A stretch of 64,000 nucleotides of DNA from Arachis hypogaea (lineage: Eukaryota; Streptophyta; Magnoliopsida; Fabales; Fabaceae), in contig NC_092044.1 of NCBI RefSeq assembly GCF_003086295.3, forward strand, positions 76,532,024 to 76,596,023. Direction: 5' to 3'. Within the stretch, counting starts at the first letter, position 1, and each line of letters begins with the position of its first letter. The translations under genes were made by a program, and so were the position numbers. The notes below the pieces were generated by a model. The model was given only the letters and a program-made list of their open reading frames with translations. It made no database searches and was not told the origin of the DNA. Shown here in pieces: positions 1 to 11,508 of this stretch.

Positions 1-472
1 CTGTCCCTAACCATGTGCTTGTGGCATGAAGGTCCAAGTGAAAAGCTTGAGACTGAATGGTTAAAGTCGTGATCCAAAGCAAAAAGAGTGTGCTTAAGAG
101 CTCTGGACACCTCTAACTGGGGACTTTAGCAAAGCTGAGTCACAATCTGAAAAGGTTCACCCAGTCATGTGTCTGTGGCATTTATGTATCCGGTGGTAAT
201 ACTGGAAAACAAAGTGCTTAGGGCCACGGCCAAGACTCATAAAAGTAGCTGTGTTCAAGAATCAACATACTTAACTAGGAGAATCAATAACACTATCTAA
301 ACTCTGAATTCCTATGGATGCCAATCATTCTAAACTTCAAAGGATAAAGTGAGATGCCAAAACTGTTCAGAAGCAAAAAGCTACAAGTCTCGCTCATTTA
401 ATTAGAACTAACATTCATTGATATTTTGAGATTTATAGTATATTCTCTTCTTTTTATCCTATTTGATTTTCA

Positions 473-492
473 GTTGCTTGGGGACAAGCAAC
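473..492 (+). other. Pre-LTR hairpin of element A
   Basis: An 8-bp perfect stem (GTTGCTTG with CAAGCAAC) closes a 4-nt loop GGGA. It sits 4 nt upstream of the 14-mer that abuts the 3' LTR. The same arrangement recurs in every element of the window. Confidence 0.8.
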
Positions 493-496
493 AATT

Positions 497-510
497 TAAG
501 TTTGGTGTTG
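497..510 (+). other. Polypurine-tract-position 14-mer, element A
   Basis: TAAGTTTGGTGTTG lies immediately before the LTR start TGATGAGCGG. By position it should prime plus-strand DNA synthesis, yet it is not purine-rich. Role inferred from position only. Confidence 0.6.
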
Positions 511-2151
511 TGATGAGCGGATAATTTATACGCTTTTTGGCATTTTTTAGGTAGTTTTTAGTAGGATCTAGCTACTTTTAGGGATGTTTTTATTAGTTTT
601 TATGCAAAATTCACATTTCTGGACTTTACTACGAGTTTGTGTGTTTTTCTGTGATTTCAGGTATTTTCTGGCTGAAATTGAGGGACCTGAGCAAAAATCT
701 GATAGGAGGCTGACAAAGGACTACTGATGCTGCTGGATTCTGACCTCCCTACACTCGAAATGGATTTTCTGGAGCTTCAGAACTCCGAATGGTGCGCTCT
801 CAATTGCGTTGGAAATAGACATCTAGGGCTTTCCAGAAATATATAATAGTTTATACTTTATTCGATTTTAGATGATGCAAACTGGCATTCAACGCCAGTT
901 CTATGCTGCATTCTGGAGTAAAACGCCAGAAACACGTCACAAACCAGAGTTAAACACCAAAAATACGTTACAACTTGGGGTTTAACTCCAAGGGAAGCCT
1001 CTGCACGTGTAAAGCTCAAGCTTAGCCCAAGCACACACCAAAGTGGGCCCCAGAAATGGATTTCTGCACTTAGACTTATTTCTGTAAACCCTAGTAGCTA
1101 GTCTAGTATAAATAGGATTTTTTACTATTGTATTTTCATCTGGGAATTAGTCTTTTGATTAATCTCTTGATCACGTCTGGGGGATGGCCATTTGGCCATG
1201 CATGGACCTTTATCACTTATGTAATTTCAACAGTTGAGTTTCTACACACCATAGATTAAGGTGTGGAGCTCTGCTGTTCCTCGAGTATTAATGCAATTAC
1301 TATTATTCTTCCATTCAATTCAGCTTATTCTTTATTCTAAGATATTCGTTGCACTTCAACATGATGAATGTGATGATTCATGACACTCATCATCATTCTC
1401 ACCTATGAACGTGTGCCTGACAACCACTTCCGTTCTACCTTAGATCAAGCGCGTATCTCTTAGCCTCTATTCCAAAAGATCAGAGTCTTCGTGGTATAAA
1501 CTAGAATTATTGGTGGCTATTCCTAAGATCTAGAAAGTCTAAACCTTGTCTGTGGTATTCCGAGTAGGATCTGAGATGGGATGACTGTGACGAGCTTCAA
1601 ACTCGCGAGTGTTGGGCGTAGTGACAGACGCAAAAGAATCACTGGATTCTATTCTGACATGATCGAGAATCGACGGATGATTAGCCATGCTGTGATAGAG
1701 CATTTGGACCATTTTCACTGAGAGAACGGGAGGTAGCCATTTACAACGGTGAAACCCAACAGACAGCTTTCCATGGAAGGGAGTAAGAATGATTGGATGG
1801 AAGCAGTAGGAAAGCACAGATTCAGAAGGAACACAGTATCTCCATGCGCTTATCTAAAATTCCCACCAATGAATTACATAAGTATCTCTGTCTTTATTTT
1901 ATGTTTTATCTATCTTTATATTCAAAAACCATTATAACCATTAGAATCTGCCTGACTGAGATTTACAAGATGACCATAGCTTGCTTCATACCAACAATCT
2001 CCGTGGGATCGACCCTTACTCACGTAAGGTATTACTTGGATGACCCAGTGCACTTGCTGGTTAGTTGTGTGAAGTTGTGACGAAGTGTGATTCACGTTTG
2101 AGAGCTCCAAGTCTTTGGCACCATTGTTGATGATCACAATTTCGTCCACCA
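511..2151 (+). repeat. 3' LTR of element A (1641 bp)
   Basis: It begins TGATGAGCGGATAATTTATA and ends TTCGTCCACCA, the same termini as the LTRs of B, H, I and S2. It contains palindromic variants of the GGCGTT/AACGCC repeat near 880-990 and a TATA box near 1107. Short reading frames inside it do not resemble proteins and are treated as chance. Confidence 0.9.
1107..1116 (+). promoter_or_regulatory. TATA box in LTR A
   Basis: TATAAATAGG lies mid-LTR in an AT-rich setting, where an LTR promoter is expected. The minus-strand LTR of element I has the same box. Confidence 0.5.
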
Positions 2152-3010
2152 GATATCGACACGACCAGCCAGACAGAAACAACACAGAAACCAGCCGACC
2201 CAGAAGATCCTAAACCCAAGACTCCAGCAACAACATTGGTGCTGTATTTCAAGGTTTGATGAATGTTCTCGTAAATTTGAAAGGCAAGTAAATGCTAAAA
2301 AAACTTTTACGACTACTATGTATGTATTTTGCTATCAGCTTCTTCAAATGCATAAAGGTTCCCCCCTCACAAAAGTTGTTTTTGAAATAGTGATCCTTAC
2401 ATCTTATCTCAGTGACATCTGGAGTGCAAAAAGTTAAGGGTTGATATCAAACGGTGTTATGGCTCATAACCTGTTAGCGTGGATCCAATCCAAACCATTA
2501 TTCCAAAAGGTTCATCTTGTTGCACACCCAGTCCACATTACTCCTCATTCTCACTTGGGATGACCCAGATGTTAAAAACACCCACACCGTCCCCCCTTCT
2601 CGTTCATCTGTTACTTCGGGGACAAAAACTCACTGAGCGGCATGAGCAATGAATCAGTGGGTGGGGTATGGACATGTCTCTTGATAGCTAGTAGACAGTG
2701 GCATCGTATATCAGTAGACCACACCTAGTCTTGGTAAGGGAGGACTTGTGCACGTTGAAACCACGTTGTTGGCTCAATAACAATGTATGTAACAAAAAAT
2801 CATGTTACTTTAGTTTGTTTTCATTGCATATTTTAGCGACATTTATATTTTAAAAGCTGGTGATATAGGTCGTGCAGCGGATGTGTTGCGCGTTCAATGA
2901 TTCAAGGTAAAAAAGATTCACGCATCACTTTTACTGCGTGTGGAGATACTGGTAAGGATACTTTTATATCAAGCCTTTATGTGCATTACAGGTTATCAAC
3001 ACTTACAAGT
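2152..3010. other. Unassigned DNA with a possible Ulp1-like exon remnant
   Basis: This stretch matches none of the LTR families here. On the plus strand near 2675-2790 a short reading contains WHRISVDHT and, in another frame, LVREDLCTLKPRCWLNNN. These resemble the start of C48 (Ulp1-like) peptidase domains often carried by plant Mutator-like elements. An intron-donor-like GTATGT follows at about 2784. No complete domain, terminal repeats or open frame are visible. The assignment rests on motif memory and is weak. Confidence 0.25.
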
Positions 3011-3201
3011 CTTCTTTTTTGGTTTCAAGATTCTTGTAGAAAAATGTTAGGAAACGCAAAGCAAAAGCATAAGAAGGAACCAATAATTGAAAATAAGTGC
3101 AGAGAAAATTTGTGAATGCTGTCAACCCTGACCTCTTCACACTCCAATGAGCATAACTTGAGTTACAGAGGTCCAAATGACACTCCAACGAGTAGCACTA
3201 G
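3011..3201 (+). repeat. Element C 5' LTR, first visible piece
   Basis: Similarity to the C 3' LTR (about 32475-32671) starts near 3011 and runs through the block TTGAGTTACAGAGGTCCAAA to the S1 insertion. The LTR start is not found; sequence left of 3011 is unrelated. Confidence 0.7.
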
Positions 3202-4657
3202 TGGTGCGGTGATTTATAACCACAAACTAACCAGCAAGTGCACCGGGTCGTACCAAGTAATACCTTACGTGAGTAAGGGTCGATCCCACGAGGATTGATG
3301 GATCAAGCAATAATGATTGATTGATTGGCTTAGTTAGACAAACAGAAAATAGTGTTTAGATGTTCAAAAAGCATTAAAGAGTAAAGAAGAGTTTGAAGAG
3401 ACAGGTGAATAGGTGAATAAATTGGGAATAAAATATGGAGAAGATAGTTAAGGTTTCAGAGTTATCTATTTTTTCCGGATTAACTTTTCTTGCTAACTAA
3501 TTTAATTATGCAGGATTTAATTTATGGCAAACTGTATGTGACTAGACCCTAATTCCTTAGACCTTCCTAGTCTCTTCTAAAATTCATTAACTGCCAATTC
3601 TTTGGTCAATTAATTCCAATTAGAGGGTGATAATCAATTTCTAGTTTATATGCCACAAAACTCTAATTACCCAAGAAATAAAAGGATTATATGTCACATA
3701 TCCTATTAAATTCAGATAATTAAAATTTAGGAGAATTTGTTTTCAAGCTGTTGTTCAAATATAGAGCTTTTCCAAATTATACAAAAACTCAAATAGAAAG
3801 AGGGTCATACTTCCGTTCCATCCAAATTCATAAGATAAAGAGCGAAAATAATTCTTAAATTATAAATCCATACATGAATAAAATTAGAAAGAGCAAATGA
3901 ATCAATCCATACAATAGACAGAGAGCTCCTAACCTTAACAATGGAGGTTTAGTTGCTCATGGAATGCGGAATGTAAATTTGTATAGAATTCCCTAATGGA
4001 ATCCCCCTTTTTGGAACCTCCTCAATAGAAGAGAAGTCTCTCCTTTTTATAACTAATCCTAATTAATTTAAAATCTATTTTCTAAAATTAAAATAATATC
4101 TTTTCCTATTTTAAAATCAAATTTGAATTTACTAACTAGTCTTCAGTTGATGGGTGGGGACCACTTGATTCCTTCACTCTGCAGCCTCTAATCAGTACTT
4201 TCTGGGTTGAAAGCTGGGTCAAAAGCAGCCTAGAAATCGTCCCCAGCATTTTCTGCATTTTTTCCACGTGGCGCATGTCACGCGTACGCGTCGATGATCT
4301 TTTTCCCGAGTCACGCGGACGCGTCGGTCACACGCACGCGTCGCTGTGAAATTCTTCGAATCACGCGTACGCGTTAGTCACGCGCACGTGTCACCATGGA
4401 AAGCTCCAAATCACGCGTACGCGTCAATCACGCGTACGCGTCAGTCACGCGTACGCGTCGCTCTTTGCTACCATCTCCTTTTGTTCTTGTGCTGCAAAAA
4501 CTCTATCAAATCCAGTCGAATGCTACCTAAAATAAACAAAATTGCAAAAGACTCAAAGTAGCATCCATATTGGCTAAAAGATAATAAATTCTTTATTAAA
4601 CTCAACAAATTAGATGCAAATTCACTAGGAAAAGATAGGAAAGATGTTCACGCATTA
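3202..4657 (-). repeat. Solo LTR S1 (1456 bp), D-type family, minus strand
   Basis: A complete LTR in reverse, from TGGTGCGG to CGCATTA (start mutated from TGATGCGTG on its own strand). It is flanked by a perfect 5-bp target duplication ACTAG (3197-3201 and 4658-4662). No internal sequence is present, so it is a solo LTR left by LTR-LTR recombination. It is homologous to the D LTRs. Confidence 0.92.
4267..4460 (-). repeat. CpG-rich palindrome cluster in S1
   Basis: Repeated ACGCGTACGCGT units and degenerate copies, about every 15-25 bp, in an otherwise AT-rich LTR. The D LTRs have the same cluster at the same relative position. Confidence 0.8.
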
Positions 4658-4662
4658 ACTAG

Positions 4663-5273
4663 AAAGCTAACTTTTAGAGGTTTCCAACTATATATAATAG
4701 TCCATACTTGCTCTTTGTCTTCATGGTGCTAAATGCCGTGACATTCACGTCCAACGCTAAACCACATCCTACATTGCAATTCTTATCAAGAGACTTGGCG
4801 CTAAATGCCACATCACCAGCGTTTAGCATCGGATGATGGAAATATCACCATTCCTCTTTGGAACTTTGGCACTAAATGCCACATCATCGGCGTTTAGCAC
4901 CGGACCCAGGAACTCACACCATTTGTGTTTGGAAGGATGGCATTAAACGCCACCAACCCGACGATAAGCGTCATCAGCGCTGCAAAGAGCGGTGACCAGA
5001 TCCCCATTAGAGTCAACACAGAAGATTTTATTCATTTTTAAATTTCAATAAATAAATAGAAAAGTTATGATTAGGTTTGAATTTTAGTTTTAAATCAATT
5101 AGGATTAGGACTATAAATAGGATAGAGATTCTGCAATTTTCATTCTGCAATTTTACACTTTTCTCTGCTAGGGTTTTCCTTACACTATGAGCAACTAATT
5201 CTCTATTGTTAAGGCTAGGAGCTCTATTTAATTTGATGGATTAATGATTATTTGTTCTTCTACTCTTGATTAG
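4663..5273 (+). repeat. Element C 5' LTR, second piece
   Basis: It continues C's LTR after S1 and matches 34300-34930 of the 3' LTR. It contains GCGTTTAGC-type short palindromes and a TATA box (TATAAATAGG, 5112-5121). It is cut at 5273 by element D. Confidence 0.85.
5112..5121 (+). promoter_or_regulatory. TATA box in C 5' LTR
   Basis: TATAAATAGG; the same box is at 34745-34754 in the C 3' LTR. Confidence 0.5.
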
Positions 5274-5471
5274 TGATGCGTGAGCATCTTTTCTATCTTT
5301 TCCTAGTGAATTTGCATCTAATTTGTTGAGTTTAATTAAGAATTAATTATGTTTTAGCCATTATGGATGCTATTTTGAGTTTTTTGCAATTTTATTTGTT
5401 TTAGGTAGCATTCGACTGGATTTGATGGAGTTTCTACAGCTAAAGAATTAAAGGAGATAGCAGCGAGGAGC

Positions 5472-5640
5472 GACGCGTACGCGTGACTGATGCGTACGCG
5501 TGATTTGGAGGTTTCCATGGTGACGCGTGTGCGTCACTGACGCGTACGCGTGATTTGAAGATTTGCTGACCGACGCGTTCACGTGACTCGCAAAAAAGAC
5601 CATCGACGCATACACGTGACTGACGTGTACGCGTGACATG
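5472..5640 (+). repeat. CpG-rich palindrome cluster in D 5' LTR
   Basis: Multiple ACGCGTACGCGT-type units follow a pyrimidine-AG stretch (TTTTAGGTAGC). Reading frames through it give Arg/Val/Thr-rich strings that follow from the repeat. Confidence 0.8.
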
Positions 5641-5864
5641 CGCCACGTGCAGAAAACGCAGAAAACGCTAAGGGGTGATTTCTGGGCCCCATTTTAGCAC
5701 CTAAGTTAGGCGCATATCCAGTGAAGCCAAGTGGTCCCCACGTTACAAGACGCGGAGTAGTTAGTTGATTCTGATTTAAATTCAAATTTGATTTTAAATC
5801 TTATCTTTAGGAAAAGATATTATCTTAATTTTAGATATTAGATTTTAAATTAATTAGGATTAGA

Positions 5865-5874
5865 TATAAAAAGG
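5865..5874 (+). promoter_or_regulatory. TATA box in D 5' LTR
   Basis: TATAAAAAGG, kept in the 3' LTR at 28211-28220. It is the likely core promoter of the D family. Confidence 0.5.
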
Positions 5875-6692
5875 GGAGACTTCTCTTCTATTAGGTACAT
5901 TACATTAGGGGGATTCCATTAGGAAATTCTATACAAATTTACATTCCACATTCCATGAGCAACTAATCCTCCATTGTTAAGGTTAGGAGCTCTGTCTATT
6001 TGTATGGATTGATTTTATTACTTTTTCTATTTTAATTCATGTGTGAATTTATAATTTAAGAATTATTTTCGTTTTTATCTTATGAATTTGGGTGGATCGG
6101 AAGTATGACCCTCTTTCTATTTGAGTTCTTGTAAAACTTGGAAAAGCTTTTTACTTGAACAACAGCTTGAAAACATATTCTCCTAACTTTTAATTATTTG
6201 GATTTAACAGGATACGTGACATATAATCCTCTTTTTTTTGGGTAATTAGAATTTTTGTGGCATATAAACTGGAATTTGAACTTCACCCTCTAATTGGAAT
6301 TGATTGACCAAGGAATTGGCAGTTGATGAATTTTAGAGGAGACTAGGAAGGTCTAAGGAATTAGGGTCTAGTCATAAATAGTTTGCCATAAATTAAATCC
6401 TACATGATTAAAATAGTTAGTAAGAAAAGTTAATCTGGAAAAATAGATAACTCTGAAACCTTAACTATCTTCTCATTATATTATTCCCAACTTATTTATT
6501 CGTCTGTGTTTAATGCTCTTTGAATATCTCAAAACCATTTTCTGCTTGCCTAACTAATCCTATCAAATGCTATTGTTGCTTGATCCATCAATCCTCGTTG
6601 GATCGACCTTTACTCACGTAAGGTATTACTTGGTACGACCCGGTGCACTTGCCGGTTAGTAGTGTGGGTTGTAAAATACCGCACCAAGTTTT

Positions 6693-6710
6693 TGGCGCCG
6701 TTACCGGGGA
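6693..6710 (+). other. Primer binding site of D (tRNA-Asp type)
   Basis: TGGCGCCGTTACCGGGGA is complementary, with one mismatch, to the 3' end of plant tRNA-Asp. It lies 6 nt after the LTR. Confidence 0.85.
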
Positions 6711-6981
6711 TTGATAGTGATTAACAACTATTAGTTGTTTGATTGCTTAGTTTAGGCGTTTTAGTTTTAATTTTATTAAAATCTATTTTAAAAAAAATTT
6801 TTGAAAATTTTTTTTAAATAAATTTATAGCACCAATATTTTTCTTAATTTCTGAAATTAAGTTTGGTGTTTCCCAGTTAGTTTTATTTTAAATTCTTAGA
6901 ATTCTGTTCTTTTTTCTTTGCTTTCCTGTTTGCCACATGGTGCGTTTAATCCTTTTTGGTGTTTTGTGCTAAGGAAAAATA
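6711..6981 (+). other. Leader of element D
   Basis: AT-rich untranslated leader. It holds a copy of TAAGTTTGGTGT at 6858-6869 and no reading frame. Confidence 0.6.
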
Positions 6982-8174
6982 ATGGAGAGAGATCATATGG
7001 GTTACTACTCACACCCGAGTAGTGATTCATATTATGGTGGATGGAGGAACTATCCAAATTTTGGTTGGCAAAGTCAATACCAAAGAAACTTCAATGCTCC
7101 ATGTTTCAACTATCAAGAGCCACCACCTCCATATTCATACCACGAACCACCATCTCCATATTCGTACCAAGAACCACCATCTTTCTATCCATATCAAGAA
7201 CCATCATCCTTCTACCCATATCAAGAGCCACCATCTTCCTATTCATCTTAAATACCATCAGATCTTGAGCTCCTCATAAAAGAATGCCTATATGATATAA
7301 AAACAAGTGTCAAAAATATGGAGAAACATGTGCAGTCAATTATCAAGTCACAAGAAGAGGAGCAAGCAAATTCCTTCCCAAGAGATATAATGCAATTCCT
7401 ATGGAAGAAAGTGAGGAAATCAATCAAAGGAGTTTATACTCCAGTGAACTAGAGAACTTTCCATCCTCACACATGGAAGAAAAGGAAGATGCAAAAGCAA
7501 AAGAGGAAGATGCACCCACAAAGAAGGAAGATGCACAACCTCCCATGCCCTTGGGAAGCAATGAAGAAGAGATTGAATTAGAAGACAGCTACCAAGAGGA
7601 AGAGGTTGAAATTGAGGAAGCTTGCAAAGAAGTGGAAGAATTCACAAAAGAATACAAGGGAGTGGAGCTTGCAAGACCTCTCCCAAAGCCATCACCATCC
7701 AATACAACATTCAAGTGGGTAAAATTCCTACCCTTAATCCTTACTTTCCCACTTGAATATGGGCTACTGGAGACGGATGGTCAACTTAGAGCTCTTTGTA
7801 GCATTAAGAGTAAGAGGAAGATGGTTAGTGGCAAGAGTTGTTAAGCAAGGTTCAATACGGTTGCATGCTCCAAATTGAAGTGTAAGGATTGGTGTAGAGC
7901 AAATTTGAATGGGTCTAGAAGGTTGTTTAGATGTCTCTGTGAGAATTCAGATTTGTTGCCATCCGGTGGGAACAACAGTGATACACAAGAAGACGGGTGT
8001 AAAAGCAAGGTTTGGGACCCTGGGATTCATTCCCACAATCAACACTCTTGGGGCCTTGTCACTTGCTTCAACTTGCTCAAAGGTGTTATGCGCCTAGTTT
8101 GAGATCCCGGTAGCCATTGGAATTACAAACATTGGTGGAGATTCCTGGATTAATACAAGCATAAGCCACCATGA
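6982..8174 (+). pseudogene. Orphan retroelement protein of D, broken
   Basis: The function is unknown. The frame starts MERDHMGYYSH and has about four 9-residue repeats of the type YSYQEPPSP (residues about 48-86). An acidic Glu/Lys-rich middle follows. The C-terminal region has LEYGLLETDGQLRALC, KVWDPGIHS and KHWWRFLD, ending YKHKPP. It is broken by a stop at 7249-7251, a one-base frameshift near 7395, and stops at 7842-7844 and 8100-8102, plus one inside the final LDEFKHKPP motif. The same protein occurs in E, F and G, so it is a real family and not a chance frame. It resembles no gag, pol or envelope protein I know. Confidence 0.75.
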
Positions 8175-8223
8175 CAAGGAGCTCACCACATGTCCAACTT
8201 AAGGACTTTAACTAAAAGTGCTT

Positions 8224-8241
8224 GGTGGGAGACAACCCACC
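8224..8241 (+). other. Post-stop hairpin of D
   Basis: GGTGGG and CCCACC pair around a 6-nt loop AGACAA, about 50 bp after the orphan-gene stop. Equivalent hairpins follow the stop in C, E, F and G, and, with loop AGGCAA, in B and H. Confidence 0.7.
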
Positions 8242-8360
8242 GTGGTATGATCGTTTCTTTCCATTCTTAGCAGTTTTTTGTAGTAGTAGTTTTCTTACTT
8301 ATTTGGTTTTATTGAGTTCTTACTAATTTTCTAATCATGTAGCTATTTTAGAACATGAAC

Positions 8361-8363
<3 letters not shown>

Positions 8364-8410
<47 letters not shown>
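8364..8410. repeat. AT dinucleotide microsatellite
   Basis: About 23 uninterrupted AT units in the 3' internal region of D. Confidence 0.95.
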
Positions 8411-8412
<2 letters not shown>

Positions 8413-8539
8413 ATTGAAGAGCACCCGACGCGCAAGCATCGCTGACGCGTACGCGTCATATGCATGTGCGTGAAAAATAAAATTGAACAGAGAGTTACGC
8501 GGGAGTGGTGCAGGAATGAGGCCTTTCACACAAACATGG

Positions 8540-10176
8540 TGATGAGCGGATAATTTATACGCTTTTTGGCATTGTTTTTAGTATGTTTTTAGTATGTTTT
8601 AGTTAGTTTTTATTATATTTTTATTAGTTTTTAGTTAAAATTTACTTTTCTGAACTTTACTATGAGTTTGTGTGTTTTTCTGTGATTTTAGGTATTTCCT
8701 GGCTGAAATTGAGGGACCTGAGCAAAAATCTGATTCAGAGGCTGAAGAGGACTACAGATGCTGTTGGATTCTAACCTCCCTGCACTTGAAGTGGATTTTC
8801 TAGAGCTACAGAAGCCCAATAGGCGCGCTCTCAACTGCGTTGGAAAGTAGACATCCTGGGCTTTTCAGCAATATATAATAGTTCATACTTTGTCCGAGAT
8901 TTGATGGCCCAAACCGGCGTTCCAAATCAGCTCAAAACTGCCCAGCGTTTAACGCCGGAACTGGCACAAGAATGGGAGTTAAACGCCCAAACTGGCATAA
9001 AAGCTGGCGTTTAACTCCAAGAAGAGTCTCTACACAAAAATGCTTCAATGCTCAGCCCAAGCACACACCAAGTGGGCCCGGAAGTGGATTTTTACTCATC
9101 TTTGTAAACCCTAGCTACTAGTTCTCTACAAATAGGACCTTTTGCTATTGTATTTTCATCTTTCAATCTTAGAATCTTTTGATCATGTTTTTATGATTGA
9201 ACCCTCTATGGGAGGCTGGCCATTCGGCCATGCCTAGACCTTTTTCTTATGTATTTTCAATGGTGGAGTTTCTACACACCATAGATTAAGGTATGGAGCT
9301 CTGCTGTACCTCGAGTATTAATGCAATTACTATTGTTCTTCTATTCAATTCAGCTCATTCTTGTTCTAAGATATTCATTCGCACCCAAGAACATGATGAA
9401 TGTGATGATTATGTGACGCTCATCATCATTCTCACTTATGAACGCGTGCCTGACAACCACCTCCGTTCTACAAGCAAACAAGGCTTGAATGTTTATCTCT
9501 TGGATCCCTTAATCGGAATCTTCGTGGTATAAGCTAGAATTGATGGCGGCATTCAAGAGAATCCGGAAGGTCTAAACCTTGTCTGTGGTATTCTGAGTAG
9601 GATTCAATGATTGAATGACTGTGACGAGCTTCAAACTCGCGATTGTGGGGCGTTAGTGACAGACGCAAAAGAATCACTGGATTCTATTCCGACATGATCG
9701 AGAACCGACAGCTGAATAGCCGTGCTGTGACAGAGCGCGTTGAACATTTTCACTGAGAGGATGGGAGGTAGCCACTGACAACGGTGAAACCCTACATACA
9801 GCTTGCCAAGGAAAGGAGTAAGAAGGATTGGATGAAGACAGTAGGAAAGCAGAGAGACGGAAGGGACAAAGCATCTCCATACGCTTATCTGAAATTCTCA
9901 CCACTGAATTACATAAGTATCTCTATCTTTATTTTATGCTTTATTCATAAATCATCTATAACCATTTGAGTCTGCTTGACTAAGATTTACAAGATGATCA
10001 TAGCTTGCTTCATACCAATAATCTTTGTGGGATCGACCCTTACTCGTGTAAGCTTTATTACTTGGACGACCCAGTGCACTTGCTGGTTAGTTGTGCGAAG
10101 TTGTGATAAAGAGTTGAGATTACAATTGAGCGTACCATGTTGATGGCGCCATTGATGATCACAATTTCGTGCACCA
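8540..10176 (+). repeat. 5' LTR of element B (1637 bp)
   Basis: It runs from TGATGAGCGG to TTCGTGCACCA. It includes GGCGTT/AACGCC palindromes near 8940-9015 and a TATA-like TACAAATAGG near 9127. A 79-codon open frame inside it also occurs in the other LTR copies but lacks any protein-like feature. Confidence 0.95.
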
Positions 10177-10182
10177 AGTTTT

Positions 10183-10200
10183 TGGCGCCGTTGCCAGGGA
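10183..10200 (+). other. Primer binding site of B (tRNA-Asp type)
   Basis: TGGCGCCGTTGCCAGGGA differs at one base from the perfect tRNA-Asp complement seen in element H. It lies 6 nt after the LTR. Confidence 0.88.
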
Positions 10201-11508
10201 TTGTTCGAGTTTGGACAACTGACGGTTCATCTTGTTGCTTAGATTAGGTATTTTTCAGAATTTTTAAGAATGAATTCTAGTGTTTCAAGGTGATGTTCTT
10301 ATCATCACCAAAGCTGATTGATCTTCATCAATTTAGCTCTTGAATGCAATGTCCTGCTGAAGCTTGGCTAGCCATGTCTAATTCCTTTAGACTGAAGCTT
10401 TAGACTAACATTGCATGATTCTTGGAATTCTTATTAAAAATTTTGAATCTCTTTATTTTCTTTTCCATATAATTTTCGAAAAATAAAAAAAAAATTACAA
10501 AATCATAAAAACCAAAAATATTTCTTGTTTGAGTCTAGTGTCTCATTTTAAGTTTGGTGTCAGTTGCATGTTTCTGTTCTTCTTGCATTTTTCATGTGTC
10601 TTCAGTGATCTTCAAGTTGTTCTTGATGATTTACTTGCTCTGATCTTTAAATTCTCTGGTTTTGTGTGTTTTGTTGTTTCTCATATGCATTCTCAATTTG
10701 TTAGTATCAGTAGTATACAAACTTCTAAGTTTGGTGTCTTGCATGCATTGTTTATTTGATTTTAGTTGCATTTTGATTATTCCTCATCATTAAAAATCCA
10801 AAAAATTTTTAATTTGTGTCTTTTCAATCAATAATACAGAGAATTGAAGATTCAGAACATACAACAGAGGAATTACACAGAAAAAGCTGGGCGTTCAAAA
10901 CGCCCAGTGAGGAAGGAAAACTGGCATTTAAACGCCAGCCAGGGTGCCTGGCTGGGCGTTTAACGCCCAAAAGGGTAGAGCTTTGGGCGTTAAACGCCCA
11001 GAATGGATACCATTCTGGGCGTTTAACGCCAGGATGGCACAAGAGGGAAGATTTTGTTTTTAATGCAGATTTTTTTTCAAGTTTTCAAAATCAAATCTTT
11101 TTCAAATCATATCTTTTTCAATCAAATCTTTTTAAAACCATAACTTTTCAATCATATATTTTTAATCACATCTTTTTCAAAAAAAAAAGTTTTCGATCAT
11201 ATCTTTTTGATTTCTAACTTCAAAATCTTTTTCAAAAATCACTTAATTTCTTTCCCACTCTTAGTTTTCAAAAATCATCAATCAATTTTCAAAATGTTTT
11301 TAAAATCTTTTTAATTTATTTTCAAAAATTTCTTCCCCTCTTCTCACATCCTTCTATTTATGGACTAACATGTACTATTCGAACTCTATCTTTCTAAGTT
11401 CGAATTCTTCTACCTCTTCCTTCTATTTTTCTTTTCCTCTGACATCTCAAGGAATCTCTATACTGTGACATAGAGGATTCCATATTTTCTTGTTCTCTTC
11501 TCTTTCAT
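10201..11508 (+). other. Leader of element B
   Basis: A 1.3-kb untranslated leader. It has two TAAGTTTGGTGT copies (10549-10560, 10726-10737), a palindrome cluster (10887-11032) and a run of repeats like ATCATATCTTTTTCAA (about 11090-11220). The last also occurs in the leaders of F and H. Confidence 0.7.
10887..11032. repeat. GGCGTT/AACGCC palindrome cluster with a 45-bp hairpin
   Basis: Several palindromes built on GGCGTT and AACGCC. The largest, 10986-11030, has 21-bp perfectly complementary arms and a 3-nt loop (ATA). Another at 10887-10907 pairs CTGGGCGTT with AACGCCCAG around a 3-nt centre. Confidence 0.88.

Larger units (their letters stand above)
1..2151 (+). mobile_element. Element A: 3' end of a Ty3/gypsy Athila-type LTR retrotransposon
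   Basis: The window opens inside the 3' non-coding part of an element that continues to the left. The internal sequence at 1-510 closely matches the ends of elements B (around 15690-16139), H (around 63050-63494) and, inverted, I (55064-55618). It ends with the hairpin and 14-mer at the polypurine-tract position, then a 3' LTR. No coding sequence of A is visible. After the LTR there is no primer binding site, so this is a 3' LTR. The 5' end and its target duplication lie outside the window; the right flank is GATAT. Confidence 0.85.
5274..6686 (+). repeat. 5' LTR of element D (1413 bp)
   Basis: It runs from TGATGCGTGAGCATC to ATACCGCACCA and is followed by the primer binding site. It is shorter than the 3' LTR, partly because it has fewer ACGCGT palindrome units. 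Confidence 0.92.

Noticed and set aside
9293..9532. A 79-codon open frame repeated in several B-type LTRs (also 16893-17132 and, inverted, 33312-33551)
   Set aside because: It recurs only because the LTR recurs. It has no domain or start context and shows no sign of codon constraint between copies.
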